DNA of 64,000 nt, from NCBI GenBank assembly GCA_030429235.1, contig JAUIDB010000018.1, positions 21,483 through 85,482 on the forward strand, written 5' to 3'. Source of the DNA: Thermoanaerobaculia bacterium (GTDB lineage Bacteria; Acidobacteriota; Thermoanaerobaculia; Multivoradales; JAIOJS01). Positions 1-8,734 of this stretch are shown here, piece by piece. The translations under genes and the position numbers were made by a program. Every line of letters begins with the position of its first letter. Position 1 is the first letter of the stretch. The notes beneath the pieces were generated by a model. It saw nothing but the letters and a program-made list of their open reading frames with translations. It did not search any database and was not told the DNA's origin.

Positions 1-27
1 TGACGGCCGCTAGGTTGGATCCGATCC

Positions 28-55
28 TCGGGGCGACCACCACCGTTCGCCCCGA
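28..55. terminator. Hairpin upstream of first gene
   Basis: A perfect 9-bp inverted repeat (28-36 with 47-55, TCGGGGCGA/TCGCCCCGA) encloses an 11-nt span. It lies just after a TGA at 1-3 that could end a gene outside the window. There is no T-tract, so terminator function is an inference. Confidence 0.35.
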
Positions 56-84
56 AACAGCCGGAAAGCAACCTGGGAGGCAGT

Positions 85-1338
85 GTGGTGCTACGAGCAG
101 AGAACCGAACGCAACTCGGGACGGCCGGCCGTAAGCTCTTTGGGCCCGTCTTGGTACTGATCGGAACCGTGCCGGCGCTGGGCGGCGGAATCGAGACGAT
201 CCTCGCCGATCGCCAGTACGTCGGCACCACCCTCGACGAACACGTCGGCCGAGCTGTGTCGGCCGACTCCGAGCTCCTGGCGGTGGGAGGACTCGACCGC
301 CAGGACTACCTGCGTTGGGATTCGGCCACCTCCGATTGGGTCCTGACCGGTGGGTTCTCGGGCAGCTCGCTCCTGGCCCTCGACTTTCACGATGGCTGGA
401 TGGTCACCGTGCGTGGACCGCTGGGGGCGGCCTTCGTCGACCTGTACTCCTGGTTCGAGACGCCGACCCCGACGGGACTACAACCGATCGCGTCAGCGGG
501 TGACGTCGAGGCGATCGCGGCCACTAGTACCGCCCTCGCGCTCGGACGCCCCAGTGCTTTCTCCAACTCTGGCCGCGTCACCGTCTGGAACAACAACCAC
601 GGCACCTGGGAGCCGGGAGATACCTTCCAACTGCTCAACAGCGAGGCGTTCGGGTTTGCCGTCGATCTCGCCTCGGACGGCAGTTCGACCACCCTCGCGA
701 TCGGGATTCCGGGCGGAACCGGAGAGAGCGGTCGGGTTCAGGTCTGGAGGCGAGCCCCCACCTGGAACCTCGAGGCCACGCTGACGGCCCCTGGCGCTCA
801 AGCCGACAACGACTTCGGGGCAGCCGTAGCCCTCGATGGGCCCTGGCTCGCGATCGGGGCGCCGCGCCACGACACTTCCTTTCCCGACCCGATCGGAGTC
901 AACGCAGGAGCGGTCTACCTCTACCGGCGCGACAGCGCCGGGACCTGGAACTTCCAGACCGTCCTCGTAGGGGTCGATGGTGACCAATTCGGGAGCGCCG
1001 TCGCGCTGAAACTCGCGACGTTGGCCGTGGGGGCTCCGCTGGCCGATGTCGGTCCGCACCCCGAAGTCCTGAACGCGGGCCGGGTCGATCTCTTCCGTCG
1101 TCAAGGCGGACTGTGGGGTCAGATCGCCGTCCTGCAAGGCCCGGAACCCGGACCCTTCGACCACCTCGGAACCTCGGTGACGATCTCCCCGCGCGGGGTC
1201 GTCGCAGGAGCACCCGAGTTCGACGGTCCGGTCGACGACAATGTCGGTATCGTCTACACCTGGTCGAACACGGTGCCCCTGTTCGTCGACGGATTCGAGA
1301 GCGGGAATCTCTTCGCCTGGTCCAGCTCAGTGCCCTGA
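85..1338 (+). CDS. Secreted FG-GAP/integrin-like repeat protein with DGFESG tail
   Basis: Export is suggested by a basic start followed by a hydrophobic stretch (about residues 18-33). The body repeats a pattern of 'FG.AV.L....LA.GAP' strands with intervening VxVWrR-type lines, typical of FG-GAP/integrin-alpha-like beta-propellers. Such proteins are usually extracellular binding or structural proteins; no ligand can be read from the sequence. The C-terminus is LFVDGFESGNLFAWSSSVP, a tag shared with three other secreted proteins here. Tandem GTG codons at 85 and 88 follow a GGGAGG at 75-80; GTG 88 has the better spacing, so the true product may be one residue shorter. Family assignment is good, function unknown. 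Confidence 0.8.
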   Translation: MVLRAENRTQLGTAGRKLFGPVLVLIGTVPALGGGIETILADRQYVGTTLDEHVGRAVSADSELLAVGGLDRQDYLRWDSATSDWVLTGGFSGSSLLALDFHDGWMVTVRGPLGAAFVDLYSWFETPTPTGLQPIASAGDVEAIAATSTALALGRPSAFSNSGRVTVWNNNHGTWEPGDTFQLLNSEAFGFAVDLASDGSSTTLAIGIPGGTGESGRVQVWRRAPTWNLEATLTAPGAQADNDFGAAVALDGPWLAIGAPRHDTSFPDPIGVNAGAVYLYRRDSAGTWNFQTVLVGVDGDQFGSAVALKLATLAVGAPLADVGPHPEVLNAGRVDLFRRQGGLWGQIAVLQGPEPGPFDHLGTSVTISPRGVVAGAPEFDGPVDDNVGIVYTWSNTVPLFVDGFESGNLFAWSSSVP

Positions 1339-1578
1339 GGTACGACCAAGACTTCCCAAGTCGTCGATTCCAACCACGACGGCAGACGCGACCTCGCTCG
1401 GCACTACCCCTTCGCCCACCACCCCTGCTCCTCGCCGAGTAACCCACCGCACCGACCCGACGACTCCTCTCGGCCGAGGGGAATCGAGCCGAGGTACTCT
1501 ACGTAGGACTCAGTATCCTTCGGTGCGGCCAAGCCGCCGTGCCCCGAGGCCAGGTCCAGAACGGCGTACGAGAGAGCG

Positions 1579-2181
1579 ATGACCAGCGAGGAACCCAACA
1601 CCAGCGCACCGGCTCAGGCCGAGACCGAACCCGCCGAAACTCCCCTCGTCCCAGAGGCCGAGACCGAGCGGTTCGAGTCGCCTCCGATCCTTCTCCCAGC
1701 CGGTGACCAGCCGGTCGACCCCCGGACCATCACCTTGCACCGTTGGGTCGGGCTACTCTCTCTCCTGATCCCCAGCGCCATCCTGTTCCTGGTGCTGACC
1801 CTCACCTGGCTCTTCGGTGGCCTACCGGGCTCGGTGTACGGCAGCCTCGTGACCGGCCTGGGTCTACCGATCGTCGCGCTTGGGCTCTGGCTCTGGCACT
1901 GGCCCGTCCTGCACTACCGCCATCTGCGCTATCGGGTCGATCGGCTCGGACTCCGGATCCACCGAGGCGTGGTCTGGCGACGATCGATCTCGGTGCCGAC
2001 CACCCGAGTGCAACATACCGACGTCACTCAGGGACCGTGGCAGCGGCGGTACTCGCTCGCCACGCTCACCGTCCACACCGCGGGGACCCAGGGAGCCTCG
2101 ATCTCGCTGGCCGGACTCGAGCACGAGACGGCCCTTCGCCTCCGCGACCACTTGATGACCAGCCGCGACCATGGAGAGTGA
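1579..2181 (+). CDS. PH domain-containing membrane protein (YdbS-like)
   Basis: About 200 residues with an acidic, Pro/Glu-rich N-tail of about 50 residues, then two hydrophobic segments near residues 58-100, then a bacterial PH-like (bPH2, former DUF304) domain with YRVDRLGLRIHRGVVWRRSI and VPTTRVQHTDVTQGP, the hallmark strand pattern. It overlaps the next gene by 11 bases, so the two are translationally linked. In Bacillus the homologous YdbS/YdbT pair is implicated in resistance to membrane-active bacteriocins; that role is only an analogy here. Start ATG 1579 follows a purine-rich GAGAG. Confidence 0.85.
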   Translation: MTSEEPNTSAPAQAETEPAETPLVPEAETERFESPPILLPAGDQPVDPRTITLHRWVGLLSLLIPSAILFLVLTLTWLFGGLPGSVYGSLVTGLGLPIVALGLWLWHWPVLHYRHLRYRVDRLGLRIHRGVVWRRSISVPTTRVQHTDVTQGPWQRRYSLATLTVHTAGTQGASISLAGLEHETALRLRDHLMTSRDHGE

Positions 2182-3748
2182 CCTCCGGCGCCTCCACCCC
2201 CTCTCCTGGCTCTTTCTGACCGTGAGCTTCGCCAAGGGGCTCATCGTGCCCTTGCTGTTCGTCCTGTTTGCTTCCGGCAGCAACCCCTGGGCCAGGTACG
2301 AGCTCTTCGGAGCGGTCTTCATCGTCCCGGTGCTGGTCGGGGCGCTGATCAAACAGAGGGTCTTCAGCTACCGCTTCGAAGCGGACGAGCTGACCATTCG
2401 CGACGGTGTCCTGACCCGCAACGAGCGCAGCATCCCCTACGATCGGATCCACAACGTGGCCGTGGTCCGCAACCCGTTCCACCGGCTCCTCGGAGTCGCT
2501 TCGGTTCGCATCGAGACCGCAGGAGGGGGAGCACCGGAAGCGATTCTCCGGGTCCTCGGCCTGGGGGCAGTGGACGAACTGCGGCAGCAGACCCTGGAGC
2601 CTCGAACCGGGGCACGCCGCGAAGTCACGGTCTCGGACGAGACCACTGACGCACCATGGGCCGATCGGGGCGAGTCGCGCTTGCTCGAGATCCCGCCCCT
2701 GGACTTGATCAAGCTCGGTCTGGCGACGGGACCCGGTATCGTTCTGGCCCTGGCCGCGGGCTACCTGTACCAGCTGCAGTGGTGGGAGTTCGACTGGATC
2801 GACACGTCGAAGTGGCTCCAGGGGCAGTCGCCAGAGTGGCTCGAGTGGCTGCTGCAATCGGGATCGCTGGGCAGCCGATTCCTTCTGGGCTGCCTCGTCG
2901 TCCTCCTGGTGGTGGTCCTTCTCCGCAGCGCCTCCGCCGCCTGGCATCTCCTGAAGTACTGGAACTTCACTTTGGCGCGGAAGGGAGACGACCTCCGCAC
3001 CGACTACGGCATGCTGACCAACGTCTCATTGGTGATACCGGTGCATCGGATCCAGCTCGTCACTGTACGAGCCTCGGTACTGCACCGTTGGTTTCGGCGT
3101 GCGACGGTCGAGTTCGAGAGTGCCGGATCCTCCGACGCCGGTTCCGATCTCGACGCCCAGCTGGGCGCCGCGGCCAGCCCCAGCCGCCGACAGTTCCTCG
3201 CCCCGATGCTCGAACCCACGGAGGCTACCTCTCTCCTGAGCCGAGTCGTTCCCGACTTCAGCCCCGAGTCGGTGGTTTGGCAGCCGCTCTCGGCCCGGGC
3301 CCGGCGGCGCCTGCTCGGACGGACCGTCAAGCTCGTGGTACCACTCACAGTCTTGCTCGTAGTCGCCCTGGAACTGACAGCTCGCTTCCACTGGATCCCT
3401 TCGGTCCAGGCGCTCTGGTTGCCGTTGCTGGTGCTGCCGTACTCCTACTTCAACACCACGGGCTGGTTGCGCCACGCTGGCTGGGGACTCTCCGATCGCG
3501 CGGTCTTCTATCGCAGCGGCTGGCTGAAGCGCTCCGTTTCGATGGTCCCGTTCTCTCGCATCCAATCGGTCTCCCAGGTAGCGTCCTTCTTCGACCGGCG
3601 ACGCGACATGGCCACGATCTCCGTCGACACCGCCGGAGCCGGAACTCTCGGCCATCGGATTCAGATCCCCTACCTGGACAGTTCGGTGGCCGACGAGATC
3701 CACCGACGACTCTTCGCGGCCGCCGCGGCCACCGAGTTCGACTGGTAA
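2171..3748 (+). CDS. PH domain-containing membrane protein (YdbT-like)
   Basis: 525 residues with two N-terminal membrane helices and three bPH2 repeats: about residues 65-120 (FEADELTIRDGVLTRNERSI, 'IPYDRIHNVAV'), about 255-315 (LRTDYGMLTNVSLVIPVHRI) and about 435-505 (FYRSGWLKRSVSMVPFSRIQ). Each is flanked by paired transmembrane segments. This is the multi-domain partner of the preceding YdbS-like protein, with which it overlaps; the two probably form one membrane complex. YdbT homologues usually have about 490-520 residues, so the length is normal. Confidence 0.87.
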   Translation: MESDLRRLHPLSWLFLTVSFAKGLIVPLLFVLFASGSNPWARYELFGAVFIVPVLVGALIKQRVFSYRFEADELTIRDGVLTRNERSIPYDRIHNVAVVRNPFHRLLGVASVRIETAGGGAPEAILRVLGLGAVDELRQQTLEPRTGARREVTVSDETTDAPWADRGESRLLEIPPLDLIKLGLATGPGIVLALAAGYLYQLQWWEFDWIDTSKWLQGQSPEWLEWLLQSGSLGSRFLLGCLVVLLVVVLLRSASAAWHLLKYWNFTLARKGDDLRTDYGMLTNVSLVIPVHRIQLVTVRASVLHRWFRRATVEFESAGSSDAGSDLDAQLGAAASPSRRQFLAPMLEPTEATSLLSRVVPDFSPESVVWQPLSARARRRLLGRTVKLVVPLTVLLVVALELTARFHWIPSVQALWLPLLVLPYSYFNTTGWLRHAGWGLSDRAVFYRSGWLKRSVSMVPFSRIQSVSQVASFFDRRRDMATISVDTAGAGTLGHRIQIPYLDSSVADEIHRRLFAAAAATEFDW

Positions 3749-3816
3749 CCAGACGTTCGGCCTCGAACGCGTGGCCGGCGGAGCGGGCTCGAGGGATCGG
3801 CTAAGCTACCGACGAC

Positions 3817-4143
3817 TTGACCGACACCTCCCCGAATCCCGATCAGGCCCGACGCCGGAACCCGCTCGAAGCCACCGCGTCGTCGCGGTACTGGCGCGCC
3901 AACCTCAGGGTGATGCTGCCTCTGCTGCTCGTCTGGTTTCTGGTGGGACCGGGCCTCAGCATTCTCTGGGTCGAGCCCCTCAATCGATTCCAGCTCGGCG
4001 GGTTTCCCCTGGGCTTCTGGTTCGCACAGCAGGGCAGCATTCTCGTCTTCGTCGGCCTGATCGGTACCTACGCCCTGATCATGAACCGTCTCGACCGGCG
4101 GTACCATCGAGAGACGCTCGACCGCGGCGGGGGATCGTCCTAG
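3817..4143 (+). CDS. DUF4212 small subunit of a sodium:solute symporter
   Basis: 108 residues with two transmembrane helices and the family motif YWRANLRVMLPLLLVWF near residue 25, followed by FPLGFWFAQQGSI. DUF4212 proteins are nearly always encoded just before a large VC_2705-type symporter, as here (the stop TAG at 4141-4143 directly abuts the ATG at 4144). It is thought to be an accessory subunit of that transporter. The start is a TTG with no clear Shine-Dalgarno sequence; a TAAGCT hexamer sits 9 nt upstream. Confidence 0.9.
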   Translation: MTDTSPNPDQARRRNPLEATASSRYWRANLRVMLPLLLVWFLVGPGLSILWVEPLNRFQLGGFPLGFWFAQQGSILVFVGLIGTYALIMNRLDRRYHRETLDRGGGSS

Positions 4144-5973
4144 ATGGGAGTCCAGGGGTGGACCTATCTGTTCGTGGGCCTCAGTTTCGGTCTCTATCTC
4201 GCCATTGCCTGGTTCGGGCGGGTGCGGGATACGCGCGGCTTCTACGTCGCAGGCCAGGGGGTGCCGGCCGCGGCCAACGGTATGGCCACCGCGGCGGACT
4301 GGATGAGCGCCGCGTCGTTCATCTCGATGGCTGGTCTGATTTCGATGATGGGCTACTCGGGAGGCGTCTACTTGATGGGCTGGACCGGCGGGTACGTGCT
4401 CCTCGCCCTCCTGCTGGCCCCCTACCTGCGGAAGTTCGGCAAGTTCACGGTCCCCGACTTCATCGGTGACCGTTACGTTTCGGACGTCGCCCGCATCGCC
4501 GCGGTCGTCTGCGCCGTGTTCGTGAGCTTCGTTTACGTCGCGGGTCAGATGCGGGGCGTCGGCGTGGTCTTCTCCCGATTCCTCGAGGTCGACATCAACG
4601 TCGGGGTGATGATCGGTATGGCGATCGTCTTCGTCTACGCCACCCTGGGAGGCATGAAGGGGATCACCTGGACCCAAGTGGCCCAGTATTGGGTCCTGAT
4701 CACGGCGTTCTTGATCCCCGCCATCGCGATCAGTATCAAGCTGACGGGACAGCCCTTGCCACAGATCGGGATGGGCAGTGAACTCACGACGGGAGCGGAC
4801 GCCGGCACGACGTTGCTCGACAAACTCGACCAGATTCACACCGATCTGGGCTTTGCCGCCTACACCGCGCCCTTCACCAGTTCCTCCTGGTCGAAACTCA
4901 ACGTCCTCTTGACGACCGTCGCCCTGATGGTCGGAACCGCGGGGCTGCCCCACGTCATCGTCCGCTTCTACACCGTCAAGAACGTGCGCTCGGCCCGCCA
5001 CTCGGCTTTCTGGGCCCTCTTCTTCATCGCTCTCCTCTACCTCACCGCTCCGGCCACCGCCGCTTTCGCGCGGTACTACATGATCGATAGTCTGCAGGGG
5101 AAAACCGAACGCGACCTTCCGAGTTGGTTCCATAGTTGGGAGCAAACCGGCCTCATCCTGTGGCTCGACGACGGCGATGGAGTCCTGCGGTACTCGGCCG
5201 GAGACGACAACGAACTGTTCCGCAGCAGAGGTCTCGACCGCCAGGAGCTGACCGCGATCGAAGCCGACCACCAGCGTTGGCTGAGCGGAAGCGGAGGATC
5301 CGACGGACGCACCGCTCTCCGCCAACGCGGCCTCGCCGGCCCCGACCGCGACATCATCGTCCTCGCGACCCCCGAGATGGCGGAACTCTCCGCCTGGATC
5401 ATCGCCCTGATCGCCGCCGGGGGACTCGCCGCGGCGCTCTCCACCGCCAGCGGCCTGCTCCTCGTGGTGTCCTCGAGTGTGGCCCACGACCTCTACTACC
5501 GGGTGATCAACCCGGCGGCGACCGAGAGCCAGCGTCTACTGATCGGACGCAGCACGATCGGTCTCGCGGTGGTGATCGCCGGCATCTTCGGGATCTACCC
5601 TCCCGGTTTCGTGGCGGAGGTCGTCGCCTTCGCCTTCGGTCTGGCCGCAGCGAGTTTCTTCCCGGCGATCGTCCTCGGGATCTTCTCCCGGCGGGTCGGC
5701 ACGGTGCCAGCAGTCAGCGGCATGATCCTCGGAATCCTCTTCACCGCCACCTACATCGTCGGCAACCGCTTCTTCGGCATGCCGGCCTGGTGCTTCGGCA
5801 TCAGCGCGCAGGGAATCGGCACCGTAGGCATGCTCCTCAACTTCGCCGTCACCCTGGCCCTCACTCCCTTCTGCGCGCCGCCCCCACCAGAGGTCCAACG
5901 ACTGATCGAACGGATTCGGGAGCCGGAACCCGCGGGACCCGCGGTGATGATCGAAACCGCTCCGGAGCACTAG
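4144..5973 (+). CDS. Sodium:solute symporter, VC_2705 family (ActP/acetate-permease-like)
   Basis: 609 residues with about 13-14 hydrophobic segments. The N-terminus has the solute:sodium symporter pattern 'FYVAGQGVPAAANGMATAAD' and 'ASFISMAGLI'; the second half has 'VALMVGTAGLPHVIVRFYTV', typical of acetate-type symporters. A hydrophilic insertion at about residues 315-405 separates two helices, a feature of the VC_2705 subfamily. Paired with the DUF4212 subunit immediately upstream. The substrate is likely a small monocarboxylate such as acetate or pyruvate, by family analogy only. Confidence 0.9.
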   Translation: MGVQGWTYLFVGLSFGLYLAIAWFGRVRDTRGFYVAGQGVPAAANGMATAADWMSAASFISMAGLISMMGYSGGVYLMGWTGGYVLLALLLAPYLRKFGKFTVPDFIGDRYVSDVARIAAVVCAVFVSFVYVAGQMRGVGVVFSRFLEVDINVGVMIGMAIVFVYATLGGMKGITWTQVAQYWVLITAFLIPAIAISIKLTGQPLPQIGMGSELTTGADAGTTLLDKLDQIHTDLGFAAYTAPFTSSSWSKLNVLLTTVALMVGTAGLPHVIVRFYTVKNVRSARHSAFWALFFIALLYLTAPATAAFARYYMIDSLQGKTERDLPSWFHSWEQTGLILWLDDGDGVLRYSAGDDNELFRSRGLDRQELTAIEADHQRWLSGSGGSDGRTALRQRGLAGPDRDIIVLATPEMAELSAWIIALIAAGGLAAALSTASGLLLVVSSSVAHDLYYRVINPAATESQRLLIGRSTIGLAVVIAGIFGIYPPGFVAEVVAFAFGLAAASFFPAIVLGIFSRRVGTVPAVSGMILGILFTATYIVGNRFFGMPAWCFGISAQGIGTVGMLLNFAVTLALTPFCAPPPPEVQRLIERIREPEPAGPAVMIETAPEH

Positions 5974-6100
5974 CTCGCTCCCCAATACGGGCTGGAGTAT
6001 CCAACCATGGTCGTGGTTCCCGAGGCCGACTAGAATGCTCTTCGTTCGTAGGCGTCGAAGGCACCCCATCTCGAAGCAGCACGAGCTCCCAATACCCACT

Positions 6101-6544
6101 ATGACGAGCGCCCCTAGCCCCCCCACGACGCACGACCGCGACTGGGCCCTGTTGTTCATGAGCTGGTTGGTGGCCACGGTCTCGACCCTGGGTAGCCTGT
6201 TCTTCAGTCACGTGATGGGGTTCGCCCCCTGCGTCCTTTGTTGGTACCAGAGGATCTGTCTCTTTCCCCTGGTTCTGATCCTGGCGGCGGGATTGTTCCC
6301 CTTCGACCGCCGTGTCGTGCGATACGCTCTGCCCCTGGCGATCGTCGGCTGGTTGATCGCCGCCTACCACAACCTCATCGCAGCCGGGGTCATCCCGGAG
6401 GCCTTGCAGCCCTGCAGCCAGGGCGTCTCATGCAGCGAGGAGTACATCGCTCTCTTCGGCTTTCTGACGATCCCGATCCTCTCGCTCCTTGCCTTTTCGC
6501 TCATTACGGCTCTGCTGACGGTCCTTTGGAGGCGCCTCCGTTGA
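6101..6544 (+). CDS. dsbB: Disulfide bond formation protein B family (DsbB/BdbC-like)
   Basis: 147 residues with four transmembrane helices. CVLCW near residue 45 is the quinone-side CxxC and CSQGVSCSEE near residue 105 is the second redox cysteine pair, the arrangement of DsbB/BdbC. It reoxidises a DsbA-like partner and passes electrons to quinone at the inner membrane. The partner is encoded next, with TTGA start/stop overlap. ATG 6101 is chosen because it directly precedes the first helix; an upstream ATG at 6035 would lie within the TAGAAT hexamer at 6031-6036 and adds a basic, non-family extension. Confidence 0.88.
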   Translation: MTSAPSPPTTHDRDWALLFMSWLVATVSTLGSLFFSHVMGFAPCVLCWYQRICLFPLVLILAAGLFPFDRRVVRYALPLAIVGWLIAAYHNLIAAGVIPEALQPCSQGVSCSEEYIALFGFLTIPILSLLAFSLITALLTVLWRRLR

Positions 6545-7194
6545 AGAAACTCGTGTTTGTCGCATCCTGTCTCGGGTTGATCGTGGTCTTCCTGCTGGCC
6601 CGTTCCGTCTACCAGATGAACCAGGCCGAAAAGGTCGGCTTCCTGGCTGATGAGAACGCCGAGGTCTTCGTCCGCGAACACTCACCAACTCGCGGTAGCG
6701 ACGATGCCAAGGTGTACCTGGTGGAGTTCCTCGACCCTGCCTGCGAGACCTGCGCCGCCTTCTCGCCGATCGTCAAGGAACTGATGGACGAGCATCCGGG
6801 AAGGGTCAAGCTGGTGATCCGCTACGCGCCCTTCCACCCCGGAGCAGATCAGATCGTCAAGATCCTGGAAGCGGCCCGACGTCAGGACAAGTACTGGGAA
6901 ACCCTCGACGTGATGTTCCGCTCGCAAGCCTACTGGGCCAGCCACCACCAACCTCGCCCCGAGGCCCTGTGGGAGTACCTGCCGATGGTCGGCCTGGACA
7001 CCAGCCAGCTCAAGCAGGACATGCAGGACCCGGCGATCGCTACGCTGATCGAGCAGGACATGGCCGATGCCCGCACTCTCGGGGTCCGCAAGACGCCGAG
7101 CTTCTACGTCAACGGGAAGCCGCTGCAACAGTTCGGCGTCCAGCCGCTACGGAGCCTGCTCGAGGCCGAGATCCAGGCCCTCTACCCGGACTGA
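6541..7194 (+). CDS. DsbA-family thiol:disulfide oxidoreductase (BdbD-like), membrane-anchored
   Basis: 217 residues. An N-terminal helix (residues 4-20) anchors or exports it. The thioredoxin-fold active site is C68-E-T-C71 in 'EFLDPACETCAAFSP', and the cis-proline loop is KTPSFYVNGK near residue 190. This is the usual DsbA/BdbD architecture, introducing disulfides in exported proteins. The TTG start overlaps the dsbB stop (TTGA), so the two are translationally coupled and form a complete oxidative-folding pair. Upstream in-frame sequence back to 6238 lies inside dsbB and is not coding in this frame. Confidence 0.9.
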   Translation: MKKLVFVASCLGLIVVFLLARSVYQMNQAEKVGFLADENAEVFVREHSPTRGSDDAKVYLVEFLDPACETCAAFSPIVKELMDEHPGRVKLVIRYAPFHPGADQIVKILEAARRQDKYWETLDVMFRSQAYWASHHQPRPEALWEYLPMVGLDTSQLKQDMQDPAIATLIEQDMADARTLGVRKTPSFYVNGKPLQQFGVQPLRSLLEAEIQALYPD

Positions 7195-7302
7195 GGCGTC
7201 GGCACATCCTCGCGGAGAGACCTGCCGCCGCGAGACCCGAGGGCGAGACCCGGCGGCACTGAGCACGACGAGGGGTGACTTCTTGCCATACTGGAGCCGC
7301 CG

Positions 7303-8727
7303 ATGGTCTTCAGCTCCCACCTCTTCGTCTACTACTTCCTGCCACTGGCCCTGCTGGTGTACTACGTCCTCCCACCGCGGGCGAGGCTGGCGGGATTGGC
7401 GGCGCTCAGCTACCTCTTCTACGGTTGGACGAACCCTGCGTTCTGTCTGCTGATGCTGGCGTCGACCTCGATCGACTATGTCTGCGGAAGAGTTCTGGAG
7501 GGCCACCCGCCCGCATCTGAAGGCACGGCGAGGATCCGGAAGCTCGCGGTAACGGCCTCGATCGTGGCCAACCTGTCGCTCCTCGGCTTCTTCAAGTACT
7601 ACGATCTCGCCACCAGTACCTGGGATGCCCTGGCCACCGCCTTCGGACTGAGTAGTCTGACGCTCGAATCGACGCTGCGTGTGACTCTTCCCCTGGGGAT
7701 CAGTTTCTACACCTTCCAGTCGATGAGTTACACCATCGACGTCTACCGCGGCCGGTCGAAGGCCCTGCGAGATCCGATCGCCTTCGCGGCCTACGTCTCG
7801 ATGTTCCCGCAACTCGTGGCGGGTCCGATCCTTCGCTACTCGGAGATCGCTGACCAGTTGAGCGATCCCGGCCCCAGCCGGGCCAAGGCGACTCGCGGCG
7901 TCACCTTCTTCAGCCTCGGCCTGGCCAAGAAGGTCCTTCTCGCCAATCCGTGTGGCGAGATCGCGGATGCGACCTTCGGCGCCGCCTCGGTCGGTCTGGT
8001 CGACGCCTGGTACGGCGCCAGCGCCTACGCCTTCCAGATCTACTTCGATTTCTCGGGGTACTCGGACATGGCCATCGGCCTCGGCCTCCTCCTGGGATTC
8101 GTCTTCCCCAAGAACTTCGACTCGCCCTACCTAGCGACCTCGGCCACGGACTTCTGGCGGCGCTGGCACATCTCCCTGTCGACCTGGTTGCGGGACTATC
8201 TCTACGTGCCGCTCGGAGGGAACCGCCGCGGCGCGCTACGAACGTACCTCAACCTCGCCCTGGTCATGCTGCTCGGCGGGCTCTGGCACGGAGCCGCCTG
8301 GACCTTCCTCGCCTGGGGAGCGATCCACGGTTTGTGGTTGGCGGCCGAGCGCGCCCGGGGCAAGCGCGGGCTCTTCGACTTCCTCCCGACCTGGGGTCAG
8401 AACGTGGCGACCTTCGTCGTACTGCTCTTCACCTGGGTGCTCTTCCGAGCCGACGACTTCGGTCACGCCACCCGCTACTTCGCTTCGATGGTGGGCTTGA
8501 CCGAGCCCAGCGTGGCCTCGGACCTACTGGCCGGTTGGATCTATCGCCCCTACTTCCTGCTCGTCGTGCTCACCGCCACGGTCGTGACCTGGTCGGCGCC
8601 CCAGACCTGGGACTGGTCTCGATCCCTCGGCCCCTCGAAGGTCGCTGCTACCCTGCTCTTGCTGGTCACTGCCCTCGGAGTGATGGCCGGGCAGGACTTC
8701 AACCCGTTCATCTACTTCATCTTCTAG
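7303..8727 (+). CDS. MBOAT family O-acyltransferase (AlgI-like)
   Basis: 474 residues, multi-spanning. MBOAT signatures are present: 'VTLPLGISFYTFQSMSYTID', 'FPQLVAGPILRY', 'FWRRWHISLSTWLRDYLYVP', and the catalytic His in GGLWHGAAWTFLAWGAIHG. AlgI-type enzymes move acetyl groups across the membrane to a periplasmic SGNH-like acetyltransferase. That partner is encoded 7 nt downstream as a large fusion protein, so this is a surface-polysaccharide O-acetylation pair. No other alginate genes are nearby, so the acceptor glycan is unknown. Start ATG 7303 has GGAG 5 nt upstream. Confidence 0.93.
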   Translation: MVFSSHLFVYYFLPLALLVYYVLPPRARLAGLAALSYLFYGWTNPAFCLLMLASTSIDYVCGRVLEGHPPASEGTARIRKLAVTASIVANLSLLGFFKYYDLATSTWDALATAFGLSSLTLESTLRVTLPLGISFYTFQSMSYTIDVYRGRSKALRDPIAFAAYVSMFPQLVAGPILRYSEIADQLSDPGPSRAKATRGVTFFSLGLAKKVLLANPCGEIADATFGAASVGLVDAWYGASAYAFQIYFDFSGYSDMAIGLGLLLGFVFPKNFDSPYLATSATDFWRRWHISLSTWLRDYLYVPLGGNRRGALRTYLNLALVMLLGGLWHGAAWTFLAWGAIHGLWLAAERARGKRGLFDFLPTWGQNVATFVVLLFTWVLFRADDFGHATRYFASMVGLTEPSVASDLLAGWIYRPYFLLVVLTATVVTWSAPQTWDWSRSLGPSKVAATLLLLVTALGVMAGQDFNPFIYFIF

Positions 8728-8734
8728 GAAGATC

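Noticed and set aside
3670..5487. Long minus-strand open frame of 605 codons
   Set aside because: It is antisense to the symporter and PH-protein genes, its protein is low-complexity Arg/Glu/Gly-rich with no domain, and the plus-strand genes have clear families. A GC-rich shadow.
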